Notes: generated by a model not told the origin, from the letters alone. A DNA stretch of 64,000 bases from Polytrichum commune (GCA_950295325.1 OX485804.1:67494033-67558032); one strand, 5' to 3'. Counted from the stretch's first letter, positions 11,919-24,164 are shown. Numbers and translations are program-made.

Positions 11919-12340
11919 TTAGGGTGAGTTTTCATGTAGGCTGTTCACCCACAAGATTCTAGATAACAGTGGGTCGGAGGTGTTCGCATGTAATTAAGCA
12001 CAAGTTGTCATCCAACCACATTCTGGTACTTTGCTAGAATGTGGAGAGCAATGGACACGGGCCATCAAACTTTCATGTGTCCACTAAAAAATCTTTTAAC
12101 CTACAAGTGCCGATCACCAAAGGATTAAAACTTGTTAAAGACTCAAGAGAACCAATGTTAGTCTAAGACTCCATCCTCGGTAACCGGCAGGAGGAGGTTA
12201 GTAGGTGGGCCTGGATTTGAGTAGATGGGAGTTGGCACTTAGGAATCCTATCCCACCATATTCCTCTACATTTGGGTGGGTTTGTCCTCATTCACACTAG
12301 AATTTGGTGAGCAAGTGGCCTATATGGAAACTCGCCCTTA
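11919..12340 (-). mobile_element. Complete MITE family A (copy 2), 422 bp
   Basis: It starts TTAGGGTGAGTTTTCATGTA and ends TATATGGAAACTCGCCCTTA. Read on the minus strand it is collinear with 7799-8228 over its whole length, including ATCCTTTGGTGATCGGCACTTG. That block is better kept here and at 7560-7801 than in the tandem array. The tandem copies are therefore a derived variant. Confidence 0.85.
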
Positions 12341-13004
12341 GAGCATCTCTACCCAAACCCTCCTGATCTATCCATGGGTATGGTTAGAATAAGGGCTTTT
12401 GGCAACCTAGGTGGCAAAGGTGACTCCAAGTTGGCATCGGTGTAAGACTGATTTTTTAGACCCTACATTAAAGTCACTTGTAAAGTACATCAAATAAAAC
12501 CATGGGTTTAGTCCCAACCTTGAGTTTATTCAAGTTTCTTAATGCTTAAATTACCATACACAAAGAGGGGTGTCAGGCTATTAAAAACCAGTTTTTTAGC
12601 TTGTCTTACTAGGATGGTTGGGCCAAGCTAGCTTTGCATAGGTTGATCAGGGATGTAAGACAATGGGTCCCATGCACATACCCTATTTTAGATCTTAAAA
12701 CTCTCTCAGAGTTTAAGAGATGGAAAGAGGAAGTCCCAAAAGTTTCACCCGACTTTTAGATAGGCTACTATGCATTGACTCTTGGAACTTAGTCAATAGC
12801 TCACTACATCAATTTTTGAACAAAATGCCATGCAAATAAAGACAAGAACATGCAAACTTTCACATAACATGTAAGTTAATAGTCATGCTATAGTAGATCA
12901 TTTTCAAAGTCTTACATCTATTGCAAAACTACACATGGAGAAATAATGATTTGAAGATAACTATATAAATTGACTCAATCTTGTAACCTACATCTACCTA
13001 CAAA
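12341..13004. other. Unassigned stretch beside the Tc1-like remnant
   Basis: No frames or repeats of note. The left terminal inverted repeat of the Tc1-like element should lie in or near this stretch, but I could not match it to the right side. Confidence 0.35.
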
Positions 13005-13700
13005 TCAATAATGTGTCCACCCTCCTTTAGAAGCTAAAACAACTTGGATACGATTGGGCATGCTATGATAGAATTCTTGACAATGCTCAAGAGTGATGGA
13101 ATGGAAAGAAGCTTGCACATGGTCCCAGTCAAAGCATTCCTTTGGTTGATGTTGGATATTCATTTGGTTTTCATTTCGCAAGTGCCTACACATGCTCAAT
13201 TGGATTTAGGTCAAGTGATTGAGAGGCCAAGTAAGTACATCAAAATTTTGCGTTGACAACCATTGCTTGACTAATTTTGAAGCATGTTTAGGATCATTAT
13301 TATGATGAAATAAGACATGAGAAAGGTTGAAACAATACCATTCAATTGTCTTCCTGACCCCATTTTGAAGAATGCCAAGATAAAAAGATTGTATCATCTT
13401 CCCATGTATCTTGCACATGTAACCCATGCCATAGGAAGTCATACAATCCCACGCAAAAATTGCACCACCTCCATGTTTAATTGTCTCACTCACGTGATAA
13501 GCTTGTTATTGAGATTCTCCATCCCTCACCCAATACCAAATGCGACCATGAGACTAAAATCGATTGATCTTAATGCTTAATCAAAGCATTCCTCATGTCT
13601 ACAACTATATCTAGTCCACCAACTATGATGGCTCTTACACACACTTGTCGTTGAGCAGGGGTGATGCTTCTTGGGCGCTTCCTCTTGAAGGCAAGAGTAT
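13005..13700 (-). pseudogene. Tc1/mariner-like (DD34E) transposase, broken
   Basis: Minus-strand frames carry Tc1-type transposase blocks in order. KRPRSITPAQRQ (about 13640-13680) resembles the DNA-binding linker. GGGAIFAWDCM and GYMCKIHGKM (13390-13480) are core-domain segments. FHHNNDPKHAS is at 13284-13310, LDLNPIEHV at about 13190-13215, and MPNRIQVVLASKGGW is at the C terminus. The second catalytic Asp position reads Asn (13299-13301), and the final Glu is kept (13195-13197). The gap between them is 101 nt, which equals 34 codons minus one base, so the DD34E spacing holds with a 1-nt frameshift. The region with the first Asp is deleted, and an in-frame stop follows IEHV. Terminal repeats were not resolved. 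Tc1-type transposases are common in animals and fungi and unusual in flowering plants. Confidence 0.9.
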
Positions 13701-13759
13701 TACTCTAGTGGAAGTTGTACTTTGCATTGGTGAGGCAAGAGGATTTCATGGGGTCATTG

Positions 13760-14253
13760 TTTATTAAAATTTGGTTTCCCATCAGTGTGTATGTTTGACA
13801 AATTTCATTTGATGTTCAACCTTCATATCCAAAGTATCACATGACGTTCTCAAAAACAAGATGAATATCAATTGACATTTACCTTTTGCTTTTAAAATGT
13901 GACCTCAATGTCACACGCCTAGTAGTACGTGTCATTTCAATATCTAATGTGTCAATTGACGTGTGGTTTTCTTCTTCACAAGTCACATTACATGTCAAAT
14001 TCTAAATTGCATGTGTCAATTGACAATTTCTTTTGTGTGTGCAAGCTTTTGCATGTCAAATGTCAAAAACTTGCTAAAACTTTGTTGAAATACACATTGT
14101 TTCCCATTCTCTAGTGTTCTTGGGAAAAAGAAAAAAAATGCCCCCTCCCCTATTATGGAGGACAAAAGAAATTGTTCCTTTGGGGGCAACATGAGCACAC
14201 TTAGTGTTGGTGCTCTTAGAGCTAAGTACAAATGGCACTAGAAAAGTGCCTAA
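13760..14253. other. Non-coding stretch with repeated TCAATTGAC palindromes
   Basis: TCAATTGAC occurs near 13869, 13951 and 14014, the last inside the 12-bp palindrome TGTCAATTGACA. Many TGTCA or TGACA words surround them. The stretch lies just upstream of the transposase remnant and might be its terminal region, but no matching partner was found on the other side. Confidence 0.4.
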
Positions 14254-14890
14254 AGAATAATAATAATAAACGCTTGTAGCCAGGTACTGGCATGACTGTG
14301 AGCCCGTTAGCCTAATGTTGATCAAGATTGTCCGTGATGCAGCATGAGGTGTTATGCCTCTTGGGAGGTGGGCTCAGGTGGTGTACAAATTATTCCAATT
14401 CATTAGGGTGGGGGACATGTGCTTGTTTGTTTTTAAGTTTCCTTTTGTTTAGGATAAGATATGTGAGGTATTTGATGACAATCTGGTGGATATTTTTCAT
14501 GAGGGTTTTGATGGCTGGTTTTGGGATTTTTAGGTTGCTAAGTTTGTTAATGGAGTGTTTGTGTATGGCGCCTCTTACTCCGGTTGTGATGATAATGAGG
14601 GGGTTGGTTTTCCATACATTGTTTTGTATGGTATTGATTAGGGGGTTGTATTTAGTGTGTTTATGTGTGAGGGCTTGATCGGGGTATCTGTCGTGACAGT
14701 ATGTAAATTCGATGAGTTGGGTTGAACTACATTGATCTGGAGAGATAGCTAAGACGCGTGGCCATGTTATGGGCACTTCCAACTCCATAGACAATTCTTC
14801 TTGTTGGACTGAATCGGGGATTGTTTCATTTAGTTGACACTGATTATCATTTCAAATTTTACAATCGGAGTTACGATGCAAAAGTCATAA
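14254..14890 (-). pseudogene. LINE 3' end, C-terminal ORF fragment (copy 1)
   Basis: On the minus strand a 134-codon frame (14390-14794) has the blocks LIEFTYCHDRYPDQALTHKH, KYNPLIN and ITTGVRGAIHKHSI. These align with the plus-strand copy at 32320-32560 (IEFTYCHDKFP, then KYDPLIN and VRGAIHEHS). Its 3' region shares GGAGGCATAACACC-like sequence, CTGCATCACGG and AACGGGCTC with the other copy and ends in a (TTA)n tail at 14255-14270. The domain downstream of reverse transcriptase in such LINEs often holds a CCHC finger and a restriction-like endonuclease; that assignment is inference. The 5' end is truncated. The plus-strand frame at 14328-14678 is antisense to it. Confidence 0.75.
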
Positions 14891-15845
14891 GAAATCAAAG
14901 AAAATCATTTCTCTTTCTCATAGAGCTCTCAAATAGGTCCTCCAAGTGTGCCAACGATTTGACCTAAAATGGTCATGTACTTGTACACAAAGTTCAATCT
15001 CATCGTAACTCGTGAGTACCAACAGGGCCATATACCACACACATATACATATATATGTGTGTGTGTCCAGTAGGAAGGGTGACGCATAAGGCACATGTAC
15101 CTTAGCTTACTGGTGACTGATCATCCAATGTGTTGATGAGTGACTTATGAGAACTTGAAGCCCACAATCTCATGTAGACGCGTTACTACTCTCCCAGTTG
15201 TACTGTAGGTTTTGATGGAGCCTACTGGGAGGAAGGAAAGGTTTGAAGGGTTTTTTGAGTGTCACAAGTGGCATTAGGATTTTCTTACAAAGCGCCGTAG
15301 GTGGCATATAAACGGGGCGGCATGTGGCTTCAAATGACGTGTCCCACCCGGGCCTGCAATTATCAGTCATCTAAAACATTGCCGAGTGGAAAGACCATAG
15401 GGTCTGGAAGTGTGAGGCACGACGTGTGATATTTTAGAAATTAGTAGATAGATTGAAGCCTGTAAAGCCCACGAGTTAGCACTCGAAGGTTCCAAGTGGA
15501 GACCCGTCCTAAAACGGCTGCTAACAGCCGGCCCTCTGAGGTGGCAAGAGCTTATGGAACAAGCAACATGTGAAGTGAAGTAAAGGATGTGAAGGAAGTG
15601 AGTGAGTGAGTGAGCGAGCGAGCAAGTTCGTTAGATAGATAGAGAAGGTATGAACATGCAGAACCTCTTCGCCCTAGCTCCTTCCTTTCTTGGTCCTTTG
15701 AATAAGAAATATCACTCATTATTTTTCTCCTGAAGTTTCTTTCCTTTTGACAAGGACAGTGTTACGTGGCTCTCGAATCATAAAGTGCCCTTCCCTTGCT
15801 GCCTGAAGGGATGATTGCCACGTATCAAGTTGATGGGCGCACGAC
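14891..15845. other. Unassigned stretch with microsatellites
   Basis: It holds an alternating-purine palindrome of CACACATATAC type at about 15037-15065 and a GAGT/GAGC microsatellite at about 15597-15628. The 15440-15800 part has more G+C. No gene model can be supported. Confidence 0.45.
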
Positions 15846-16363
15846 ATTGCTTATGGTATTTAACGTCACTTGCGTCATACTGTCACTTACCCTAGTTTGA
15901 AGTGTATGTTAGGTTACATTGATGATTATCAAGTTTTTCATAAGTTTTTCATGACACTTGGTGTTCAAGTGGGCTTACTAATATTTGGCATGAGCATGTT
16001 CAATAATGTTATGAGATGCATGCTTGTGTCACACGACGGTATACAAATGACACTTGCCATTAGTATGTTCAAGAATATCGTCCTCTTGCATACTAAAATG
16101 TAAACACATGACACTTGCCATTAGTACGCTCGTATTTATCCTCCCCTTGCATACTAAAACACAAGACTATTATATAGTGTATCCCAACGTGCTACTCAAA
16201 ATGTGATAATGTGGATATTAATTCCACTTCAAGAAGTTATTAATGTTGATGAATGGAATCATATTGGCAACTAATGGGTATGGCACTTTGAGACCTCTAG
16301 GCATCTAGTTTAGGTCCTTCGCAAATAATGTACGTGACACTACATAGCATAAAACGGTGTACT
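15846..16363 (+). mobile_element. Complete MITE family C (copy 2), about 520 bp
   Basis: Left end TTATGGTATTTAACGTCACT, right end GTGACACTACATAGCATAAA then ACGGTGTA. The whole element is the inverted, collinear counterpart of 27039-27562 and extends the truncated copy at 1136-1433. The interior holds an imperfect direct duplication around ATGACACTTGCCATTAGTA and CTTGCATACTAAAA. No coding potential. Confidence 0.8.
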
Positions 16364-18167
16364 AGGAAACGTGGTTCTAGAACACACTTCCCATTTTACA
16401 CATGCAATCACTAGCACATGACCACATTGACAAGAGTTGAGATTCTACTACAATCGTCATAAATTGCATTTGACTCTTGTCAATAGGGTTTTCAACATGA
16501 TTTGGTAACCATGCGTTCGCCCTCAATAAGGCAGGTGGGATCTTTTTGATTAATTTGAGAATGTCCCTTCTACAATATATTTCCCACCAAAAGTCATGAC
16601 TCTTGTAGGGTGGAAGAGCCCAAGCTATGGCCATCTCACAAACCCACGAATCAAATATGCAAGGCATTGGCGAAAAATGAAAAAATCGTTGCATATCAAT
16701 GGGGCTCAATTTTTTAAAGTATAGTCTTATTTAGTGTTTCGAAGTAAGAAAATTAATTTGAATTTTGTTGATTCCTTTTGAGAATAGATTAGGTTGATAT
16801 TACAAAATTACTACTCAAATATGTGAAACATTCCATGAATATGCACAATACTCCATAGTCCTCGTGAAAATGCCCTTTTTTTCTCAAGCACTTTGAAACA
16901 TCTATACAAGGACCCCCCCCCCCTTTTGCCATTGTGCACATGTTGCAACACTTGTCTTGTGTGAATCCTTGTGGTTGTGGTTGATGGTGGAGTCGGTCTT
17001 TTGAATCGCAATCCTTCATTGGTGTAGGTCTTGGGATTGGGAAGAAACCAACATGATTATTATCCTTGTGGCTTTGGATCGTAGTGTTGAGGCGATGGTC
17101 TCCTCAACTTTGTCCCCAAACTTTGGTCTTGAAGCTCTAAGTCTAATAGTGCCATGTGAGTATGAACAACCACCCAAGGGTGGTGAACCGGTGGTTGTGA
17201 TTAGAAAATAGAACCAAAGAAAGTAAACCACAATGACTAAGAGCATTCACGATGTTTGTGTAGAACTTGTTCAAATCCCACTGGTTTGTACACTCTCACA
17301 GTTGTTCTCCTAAAGTAGACCCACTTGTTTTCAAGTGAACATCCTAGCTTTAGCATGCCAATAGTACATCTTATCCCAACGTGGGTTTGGGAAATCTTCC
17401 TAATAATATGATGTGAAAGTTCAAACACCAACAAACACCCCAAACCTCTTCCCACACTAATGTCCATGTCACCCCTCTTTTCCAAGGAGGAATCCTCTCT
17501 AACCACTCGCATACAAAAGTCCCCTTTTGTGGTATGCGAGAACAATTGGTGCAGGTGAGATTATTACATCCCATGCCAGACAAAGAATATGGAGCATTGC
17601 CTATGTCTAAAAGTACCCTAAAATGTTAACTTAGCAACCATGGTTTCACACGTTACCCTCAATATGGGCTTGAGGTATCAATGGATGCCCAAATGTGGGT
17701 CATTTAACACCTTGAACACCAAGAAATACTTGCCACTATAAACACGATGTGCAAATCATAAACCCCAAACACAAAAAGATAAACAAGAGGGTTGATATAA
17801 TTGTGCAATCTCACATGGCTAGTTGTTGCTCCTGACTGATCAAAACCATGAATGAAGCACAAATTGATTATGGCTCACCAAATTAGTTGATCTTGTGGAA
17901 CGGCCCTTCCTCCCAAAGGAGAGCACATACACAATAGACTTAGAGTCGTCAACAACTTAGCATGTTTTGTACCTATCAAATGGTTATGAGGCTATCATCC
18001 AAATTTCTCTTTGGGGGCACAAAATTGACAGTACTCATAATAATATGAACACTTTATGCAAGAAGGATTTAATATCCTTGGAAGCAAGATCACCAACAAG
18101 TCAAAAAGGTCCGCATGCTCCCTCAACATTGTTATTATTGTTATCAATATATCAATATCAATTAGCA
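16364..18167. other. Unassigned stretch
   Basis: Several minus-strand frames of 66-110 codons (16377-16709, 16789-17019, 17016-17246, 17237-17583) follow one another but show no recognisable domain. A C-run lies at about 16913-16925. A decayed coding element is possible; nothing identifies it. Confidence 0.35.
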
Positions 18168-18360
18168 CAACACTCGTAATTTTGATCATAACATTACTCA
18201 ACAACTTGGCCCCTCAAAATATAATAATCGGTTTTGGGAATTGAGTTTGAATCTAAGTCTCCCTACAAAGCTTTTTGAACATCCCACTATTATTTTCTAA
18301 AGACCCACAGTATGAAAACTACACGTTGAGTAATGTTATGATAATCAACAGTCGTGAGTA
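18168..18360. mobile_element. Candidate MITE family J, about 190 bp
   Basis: ATCATAACATTACTCAAC at 18185-18202 has its exact reverse complement at 18325-18342. Outside these the arms still pair loosely (ACTCGTAATTTTG against ACTCACGACTGTTG). This gives arms of about 30 bp around 120 bp. Only one copy is seen here. Confidence 0.55.
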
Positions 18361-19867
18361 TAATAGTTTTTACATTTGACAACTACGGATTGAGGGTACT
18401 CGCAGAAGTCAATTTCTTTCCTTTTACACCAAAAATGAATTGCTCATTACATGGCTTTCTTGAAATTCACAAACAAGTTATGAATTGAGGCCTTGCTATA
18501 TATGGATCACTTGTGTTACCTCCAAGTCCTTTATATCATGACAATAAAGCTTGACGATCGTGATGCCCACCTGATCCCAGGAGTTAAAAATCACACATGG
18601 TCTTCAAGAAAACCCCCTTCTAACTCCCTTTTTAGTTTGTCTTGAGCCTTAATGTATATATCTATAACCTCGTTATCCAAAAGTGTACTCTTCATGTCAC
18701 ACTTAGTCAAGTCCAAAATATCACATGAATCACTAACCCTAGAGCATGTGGGTGGTGGATGAGGAATAAGTAACAATGTCGTCTTCCTAAAGCTCTTCGG
18801 GTTGTGGTTCCAGAGGCTCAAAATCTACACTCTCTTAGACAATTGATAATTTCAAACGTGGCCATTTGGAAGCGCCAATGTTCTGAGTTGCTATGGGTAA
18901 ACTACAAATTAGGTTGGGTGATGTTAAGCCTCTCCATGTGAACCTTAATGTGACATTGATCCTCAAAATCCCAAAATTTAGAGGGAAAGTCTAGGGTTAT
19001 CACATCCTCTAGGCACACTCTTAAGCATGGCTAGAGGTTCATTCTAAATTCCATTAATAGGAACCAATATTACAAATTGAGCACTAGCATGTATGACAAC
19101 ATACAATTTCAATTTCAAAGCAATACTCATAGTACTTTAGGAGATAATGTGATATAATCGAAAGCTTGAACCTCGCCTACAAACCTTGTTTATGTGGTGC
19201 AGGGTCAACAATGTTTTCTTTACATTCATGATAAGAATATTTGAGAACAATGTAGGAAAACTACCCCAAACATGAACTAACCTCAAAATGCCTAAACCGT
19301 AAGTATGTCACAGCCCCTATCGTATGAACAACACAAACACAATTGTCCTACTACATCTCATACTACAAACATCCACAAAATGTTGAAAACACCCAAAGAC
19401 AAATGGGTTTAAAAGGGACACATGTTGGACCCTACACACCTCAAGCGCTTCAATGTGTGGCACCCAAAATGCCTTCAACACGCAACACCAAAGAACAATG
19501 AGCACAACACTCACAAGCCACAAAGTGCTTAGTTTACCCTAAATCTACTACGCTCAAGTAAACCCAACAACAACAACATTAGCAACCATACTTTTTGCAA
19601 GCATCAAACTCCTTCAAGCCTAGATCAACAATTGAGAGCACCAAACCCTAGCATCTTGCACCTGAAAGTTTGACTCATCCAACTTACATCCACTAGTGGG
19701 GATTAAAACTCATTATTCATCCATCGTGGAGCTAGCATTGCCAACATTGTGCTAGCATGTACCCCAAAACTTATTGAATCCCTATCTCATTATGCACTAT
19801 GCTATGGCATCTTTACCGCATCAATAACTAGGCATTTATTATATGCCCCTACCTTATTTATTTACTT
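18361..19867. other. Unassigned stretch
   Basis: Only small frames occur, for example 76 codons at 18591-18821 on the minus strand ending in KRELEGGFLEDHV. No family was recognised and no repeat stands out. Confidence 0.35.
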
Positions 19868-19904
19868 AAACATCATGAATTAAATCTTTTAATTCATGAT
19901 GTTT
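19868..19904. repeat. Perfect 17-bp stem hairpin
   Basis: AAACATCATGAATTAAA (19868-19884) is followed after a 3-nt loop by its exact reverse complement (19888-19904). A microhomology-made inverted duplication is one possible origin. Confidence 0.85.
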
Positions 19905-22208
19905 GTTATTTTTATTTATTTTAGATCTTGGGATTAAACACCGCCCTATGTTTTAACTTACCTAGTTCTAATATGCTATGTGTAACCCCCAAGCGATCAA
20001 ATGAGGTCAATCTTTTACAGAGCCTTGGGATTTTTTTATATTTATATTTTTTAACAAATCTACTCCAAATTTTGGAGAATTAGGGTAGAGAATGTATAAA
20101 CTCTAGTGTTATATCAACAAATTCACTTGATATCTTGATACCTTCAAAAGTGGCTTGGCATAATTCATGTATTAATGAAGGTGCAACCATGACAAGCTGC
20201 ATGATGTTGTGATGCACACTATTGAAAACAATGGTGTGTCATGACATACGGACAAGATATTTGCATTGATTGCTTACGTATTTTACATCTTTCTATAAAT
20301 GCAAAAAATATCTTATGGGCCAAGAGGTTTAGTATGATACACATAGATGGCAACAGTAGTGCCCCCCCCCCCCACACACATATACACAAACACAAGATTA
20401 TTTGCATTGCTTCATTGTGATACACCATGTTTTGAACAAAGTTTTTTGTATTTAACATTGGTACAATTTATTTATTTTTGCAAGAAAAAGTATTATTTAG
20501 ATTTTATGATTATTGTGGTCTACATTAAATCTCAAATTTGAATACTTATAATTTAAATCAAATGTTGTAGTTGCTATATGTTGATTTTGGTTCAATAATC
20601 TTAGCACACAATGCTACTATGCTATGTGGCCCTATCATGGGCAAACTCAGCTCCAAATAATTTCCGAATTTTTGGATCACTTCGAATTTTGTTTCACATG
20701 GTTGCATGAATTACAAATAACATTTATGGTCATCTCAAATTTTAGGATCGAAGTGAGAAACAATAGTTGTAAGAGGTTGACGTAATGTGAATGTCCTCAC
20801 TACACCATGTCTCCATTGAATTAAATGGGTTTACTATTGTCATCATGCATGATAGTCTCGGAGACTAGCTTGGAGGTATGCGATAATTGTTTTTAAACAA
20901 ACAAACTGAAAAATCCTTGATTGGTACATATTGAACTAAGCAATTGCTGAAGAGTAACCAAATATAACCATTAGGGGGGGAGGAGACATAACGAGAGCCA
21001 AGGCAAATCAAGAAATGATGCCCATACATAGTCTAACCTTCCAAGTAACCACAAGATTCATTCGAGAAGCAATAAGACCATTAATACACCACACAAACTC
21101 ATACTTGTCAAAGAGGTCTTGATAATTAGTGTCTTTCAATTATTTGGAGAGAAAATAATAAGCTTGTTTACAACTAGGAACAATGGCATGCTCAAAAATT
21201 GCATAATAGGTTATTTGTAATGCTCTCATTGATTATCATAGGTTGGAATGAACTAGGATTTAAGTAAATTTGGATTTATGCATGACTTTTGGAAAATTCC
21301 AACCAGCACTATGACGTACACTAGATTGCAAAACTACAGAATTATGATGGTTGACAAACATGTAGTATAGACATTTCAAAATTCTACATCATAGGTCAAA
21401 ACGACTTGCCCGTAACCCTTATGTAGATGATGAGGTAGATGAGTGTAATGAGCTAGAAAACTAAATGACACTAGTTTATTATCATTAAGTTAGTTGTCAA
21501 TGCCATCCATGGTTGATTGGATTGCATTTGGATATGGCTATGGTTGGATTTGATTTAAATGGATTTATGGCTTTCTTTTTAGCTACCACAATTGGTGGAC
21601 ATTAATTTGTGTGAATCAATTTGTGTTCCATCTAGGCCTATGAATGTGATCATGTTCTCATGTTCACTTCTTACATAATTTTTAAAACTCTATTCCAAAC
21701 CCTCGTGGCACCTTTTGGATGTGGAATTTCAGAGTATAGTTAGCCATTTCCAGTATGATTTTGGGTTTTTTGGGGGGGTTAATTTGGAAAAATACAATTA
21801 TTTGTGCTAATATGCCATGGATGTAGGGTAGTAGTGGTAGTATTTCCAACTATTTTTTCTGTCTAATTGCTTTCATGTAACTGTTCACCACTCACATGAT
21901 ACCACTCCCCTCCCCCCCCCCCCCCCACACACACATGCCATACCGAAACCTTTAAAAAAACAAGAAATCACCTAGCCATGGAGCACTCCCACTATACGCT
22001 ACACCTTAGCTTGCAATACCCATACCCACACCTAGCCAAGCCCACAAACCCACCTGTACATAAACCAAAAACCTTAACTGAAAACCACAACAAGAGCACA
22101 CATTCAAACAAGCAAAAGTTTTAACTAGTATGCACCTACACCTAGGAAGACACATGGCAACAACAATAGCAGTTCAACACCATGCTACCTAACAACAACA
22201 TTCAGTAG
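19905..22208. other. Unassigned AT-rich stretch
   Basis: It holds long C-runs followed by CACACA at about 20361-20385 and 21907-21936, and short chance frames. No gene or element is recognised. Confidence 0.4.
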
Positions 22209-22362
22209 CAACAACACACCACCACCAGGAGCACAACGCCCAACTCCAAGAATCAAAAGCAACAACATACCACCACCAAGAGCACAATGCCCAACACCAA
22301 TAGTCGGCATCATCAACAAACCATTACTAGGAGTACATTGCCCAACATTAGCAATCAACAAC
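22209..22362. repeat. Minisatellite, about three copies, 51-bp period
   Basis: GCACAACGCCCAAC at 22231, GCACAATGCCCAAC at 22282 and GTACATTGCCCAAC at 22333 are 51 bp apart, with CAACAAC and ACCACCACCA between them. The period is a multiple of three. It therefore produces 17-residue repeats in the minus-strand frame at 22185-22748, which probably explains that frame's length. Confidence 0.8.
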
Positions 22363-23022
22363 AAAGAAGGGGAGACTACTGCCACGAAAAAATTACGAAA
22401 TGGGGGAGCCAATAACTTTGAATGAACTCTCATGAGAGAGGGTACAACTAGCAATGGCGATGATCTTGACATGGAATTGGAGAATGTATCTTTAGCCCAA
22501 GGGAGTAGCTCCTTAAGATACTCAATTTTACAAAGTAGTCCCTTTGGTAGCCAACGCCACCTAGAGGTTGCACTTGCAATTACCAATCTAGAAGAGTCAC
22601 ACCAAATGCAAAATGAAGAATATCGGGTGGAGAAGAGAGAACGGCCCCAATCAACATCCACCAAGGAGAAGTGACCACACCGTGAACATGAAGGAAGGGA
22701 ACCACCCTCGGAATCGATATTTTCTCTCAATTGTGGCTCAACATTCACAAGGGAATTGCAATAGAAAGAGGGAAAATGCCATTAAAAGAAAGAAAAGACT
22801 AACTATGAGTTTGAATGTTTATTCCGCACCCTCCGACATGCTTTTCCGCAAGTCATCCAAAAGCTCTACTTCAACGAGATACCGGATGCAGTGTTGGGCC
22901 AATACCTACACTTCGCCCAAATACCACACCATGAGAAGATCAACCGGGAGATGGGCCTCTTTTAGTGTAACCTAGTATATGCCACAAAATAGGGTAAGTA
23001 ACACTATTACGCATGTGACACT
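22363..23022. other. Unassigned stretch
   Basis: Overlapping frames on both strands (plus 22432-22674 and 22613-22975, minus 22185-22748) show no recognised domain. I cannot support a gene. Confidence 0.35.
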
Positions 23023-23366
23023 AGAGTGGAGGCGCCCATAATTGATCACTTAAGAGATTTTGCACCAGCTATGAGTGTTTTAAGCCAAAAGTTGGCCCGA
23101 ACATATTACCAATGTCTAGAGTCTAGCATAACAACTCATTTCAACCACTCATTCCTCCTCACTTGAACACTCAAAACCATAAACATGTGTCATGGCATTA
23201 TTGGTTCCGGCAAGATGGAAATTGAGTCCCAACCTTATCGAAATTGAATCCTAGCTCGATTGCAATTAAATATCAGCTTGATCAAAATTGAATCCCAACC
23301 TGATCGAATTTGAGATACCCTATAAATTACTAATGGGATTCTGATCAGGAATAGGCACCTCTACTA
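23023..23366 (+). repeat. Tandem duplication, copy 1
   Basis: It shares with 23417-23800 the words AGAGTRGAGGC, CACTTAAGAGAT-like sequence, CCAAAAGTTGG and ACATATTACCAATRTC. It also shares CACTCATTCC, TGAACACTCAAAACC-like sequence, TATCGAAATT and CTGATCAGG. It is followed by GATACCATAAATGGTGTAGT, the terminus of MITE families C and D, so the duplicated unit may be a further MITE. Confidence 0.75.
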
Positions 23367-23416
23367 TAGATACCATAAATGGTGTAGTGCACAAAAGGCC
23401 CACATACTTATCATTT

Positions 23417-23800
23417 AGAGTAGAGGCATCCATATATGATCATTTAAGAGATCACGCGCCAAATCTAGAGAAGCATGAGGCAGTGCAAATTTTCCCATGT
23501 AGTAAGATAAAAATAAAGAGGATTGCAAACTTTTCGGTAATTTTACTCTAAAAAATTATTGAATTTTTGTGAAATTTTAAATCCAAAAGTTGGTCCAAAC
23601 ATATATTACCAATATCGAGAGTCTACCATCATTGCTCATTTTAACCACTCATTCCCCCTCACTTTAACACTCAAAACCAGGACATGTGTCTTGGTACTAT
23701 TGGTTTTGACTTTATCGAAATTCAATCTCAACGTGATCGAAATCTGATATCCTATAGATTGCCGATAGGGTCCTGATCAGGCATAGGTGGCGTCTTTACT
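23417..23800 (+). repeat. Tandem duplication, copy 2
   Basis: This is the second copy of the block at 23023-23366. It carries about 80 bp of extra AT-rich sequence near 23480-23570 and has lost part of the TCGAAATTGAATCC repeat array. Both copies hold short internal repeats based on TCGAAATTGAATCCYAACC. Confidence 0.75.
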
Positions 23801-24164
23801 GTAATTTCTAGCCTTCTAGAATATATAAGTCAATTGGCAAAGTTAAAGTTATGCAGACATTTCTAACTTGCGTATTATACGTCTGCAAGCAAACTTGACC
23901 ACATTCACCTGAGAAACTTAAATATCTAAGTCAAATTAAGTATGAAGACAAAATGACAAGACGAGGAGGTTGCCATATAAGGTAGGCCCCAAAAGGAAGA
24001 TTCCGCCTATTTTATAAGAATAAATTATATGAACCGGAAACTGTCGTGTGATGTGAGGTGTATGGTCCATCATTTTAAAGACGTGTGCAAAGATATGTGA
24101 TGTGGGTTGACTACTCTGGCAGTTAATGCGCAGCCATGGGTTCCAATTTCTGATCAATTGCTTT

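Noticed and set aside
14328-14678. 116-codon plus-strand hydrophobic frame, also seen antisense at 32309-32690 (minus)
   Set aside because: It is the antisense shadow of the conserved LINE protein end in both copies; the sense strand has the family motifs.
22185-22748. 187-codon minus-strand open frame, the longest in the window
   Set aside because: Its C-terminal third is a by-product of the 51-bp minisatellite. The remainder has no recognisable domain and overlaps open frames on the other strand.
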